NCBI GenBank assembly: GCA_944390085.1
Contig: CALXOT010000093.1
Location: 1-34,765, forward strand
Source: an uncultured Succinivibrionaceae bacterium
GTDB taxonomy: Bacteria > Pseudomonadota > Gammaproteobacteria > Enterobacterales > Succinivibrionaceae
Direction: 5' to 3'
DNA: 34,765 nt
Shown here: one piece after another, positions 33,763 to 34,765 of the stretch
How the letters are laid out: every line of letters starts with the position of its first letter
Numbering within the stretch: the first letter of the stretch is position 1
The notes under the pieces: generated by a model
Seen by the model: only the letters and a program-made list of their open reading frames with translations
What the model was told of the DNA's origin: nothing
Databases searched by the model: none
Program-made: the position numbers and the translations under genes

Positions 33763-33791
33763 TCTTATGGCAAAAGTTTTTTTACCACAGG

Positions 33792-34765
33792 ATGGAGCAT
33801 GCTTGTTATCAAAACGGGCGCAGAACAGAAGTGACAGCAAATTGTACTTTTACCGACTTAATTAACTATTTGTTATATTTCGCAAATAATTTTTTAAAGC
33901 GATTTTGTGGCCTAAAGGTAAGCAAGAGCGTTCAGCGCTTTGCCCTGCTGCTTTGCTTTGTGAGCACGTTACCTTGCAATGCCGCAGAGCCTGCTGCCGG
34001 CAGTTGCCAGATAATAAGGGATCCTCTTTTGCTGCCTGCCCGTATAGAGGCAGGCAGTTGCCTGCAGCTTGCAGGTGCCGGGACTTTGCCTGCTGCACTT
34101 GAGCTGCACGGACGGCTTATCATAGCGCGCGGGAGTAAATTACAATTTTCAGGTGGCAATCTTATGCTGCATCCAGGCTCTCAACTGACAGTGCGCGGGG
34201 AACTTGCATTAAGGGGCAGTACCATGAAGCTTAAAGGTTCAAGTATCCTTGAAAATCAGGGCAGACTGCTGCTAGAAAATCAGAGTGCGCTGACTTTGCA
34301 TCAGGACAGCCAGCTTAAAAATATTGCTGAGCTCATTGTCAATAAATCGCAGATAGTAGGAGCAGGTCGGATTGATAATGCTGCCCGTCTGACGCTGATG
34401 GATGCCAACCTGCAGGGGGTGGATATCCTTTTTGAGCACAGTGGTACCCTCAGCCTTGAAGGAGCGAGCACTCTACTTCTTGATGCAAGCAGTATGCTGC
34501 ACAGCAGTGGCCGGATTGAGGCAGGGATTAACAGCTCCTTGCAGCTTGCAGGTAGCAGCCGTATGGAAAATCAAAGGCAGCTGAATATTGCCGGTAACCT
34601 TGCATTGCGAGATCAGGCTATTCTGATAAACAGGCAGCAGCTGACGCTGGAGGCAAATGCGCTCGGTTATGCCGGGGAGAGAGCCTGGCTTAAAAACATT
34701 CATTTGATGAGGCTGCGGGGGCAGCTGATTTTTGATGAGTACTCCCACTTTGAAAATTCAGGAAC
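33792..34765 (+). CDS. Secreted beta-helix-like surface protein, 3' end beyond the window
   Basis: The frame is open from 33792 to the window end (324 codons) and continues past it. A signal peptide is clear: KRF...VSKSVQRFALLLCFVSTLPCNA then AEPAAG, with cleavage near codon 65 from the first ATG. The rest is built of short repeats such as SSILENQGRLLLENQSALTL, SGTLSLEGASTLLLDASSML and RQLNIAGNLALRDQAILI, the look of right-handed beta-helix passengers of autotransporters or filamentous adhesins. No translocator is visible, since the C-terminus is missing. The start is unsettled: ATG 33792 gives a long N-region with little ribosome-binding signal, TTG 33870 a more normal one. An extended -10 (TG-T-TATATT, 33871-33879) overlaps the second. 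Confidence 0.65.
   Translation, partial: MEHACYQNGRRTEVTANCTFTDLINYLLYFANNFLKRFCGLKVSKSVQRFALLLCFVSTLPCNAAEPAAGSCQIIRDPLLLPARIEAGSCLQLAGAGTLPAALELHGRLIIARGSKLQFSGGNLMLHPGSQLTVRGELALRGSTMKLKGSSILENQGRLLLENQSALTLHQDSQLKNIAELIVNKSQIVGAGRIDNAARLTLMDANLQGVDILFEHSGTLSLEGASTLLLDASSMLHSSGRIEAGINSSLQLAGSSRMENQRQLNIAGNLALRDQAILINRQQLTLEANALGYAGERAWLKNIHLMRLRGQLIFDEYSHFENSG

Noticed and set aside
33905..34102. 65-codon Cys/Arg-rich plus-strand frame
   Set aside because: It is out of frame with the signal-peptide-bearing surface protein and has no start signal or family.

Overview
The window looks like chromosomal DNA of an anaerobic or facultative gammaproteobacterium, most likely a relative of Succinivibrionaceae/Aeromonadales. 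This rests on the gene order tig-clpP-clpX-lon-(small ORF)-hupB-ppiD, the Gram-negative protein set (PpiD, MetG, GlpQ, NorM-type MATE) and gammaproteobacterial sequence motifs. Species cannot be read from the sequence alone. I saw no tRNA, rRNA, CRISPR array or replication origin by eye.

Layout. 1-143: tail of an IS200/IS605-like TnpB element ending in a structured right end. 141-2616 (minus): a GH84 glycosidase gene followed by a standalone HNH-domain protein. 2745-12391 (plus): the proteostasis block, with trigger factor, ClpP, ClpX, Lon, a small unknown protein, HU and PpiD, separated by hairpins and promoters. A decayed TnpB fragment lies between the small protein and HU. 12501-14554: sucCD with a 4-base overlap. 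14877-15944: exported alpha/beta hydrolase. 16020-19881 (minus): an SDR oxidoreductase and two diverged MATE exporters, facing a Fur/PerR-family regulator (20096-20545, plus). 20642-25515 (minus): metG, an EamA transporter and an NhaC antiporter. 25714-26745 (plus): a GlpQ-type phosphodiesterase without a visible signal peptide. 26816-29020 (minus): an SprA-related HEQAH protein and glucokinase.

29262-33762 is a D-arabitol-type catabolic locus. dalD (polyol dehydrogenase) and dalT (polyol permease) are transcribed leftward and a ROK-family regulator rightward. The 463-base region between them holds a 38-bp perfect inverted repeat, a strong CRP-like site and smaller TATGTAAA-type repeats. A strong intrinsic terminator sits between dalD and dalT. 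From about 33792 to the window end runs an open frame for a secreted, beta-helix-like surface protein, cut by the window edge.

The most interesting points are three right-end relics of one IS200/IS605-like family (near 1-143, 9741-9774 and 29189-29218), one of which carries the stop codon of the HNH gene; the uncharacterised GH84-HNH pair; the control region of the dal locus; the second MATE paralogue, which lacks conserved ion-site acids; and the truncated surface protein. None of these is proven to be a new system.
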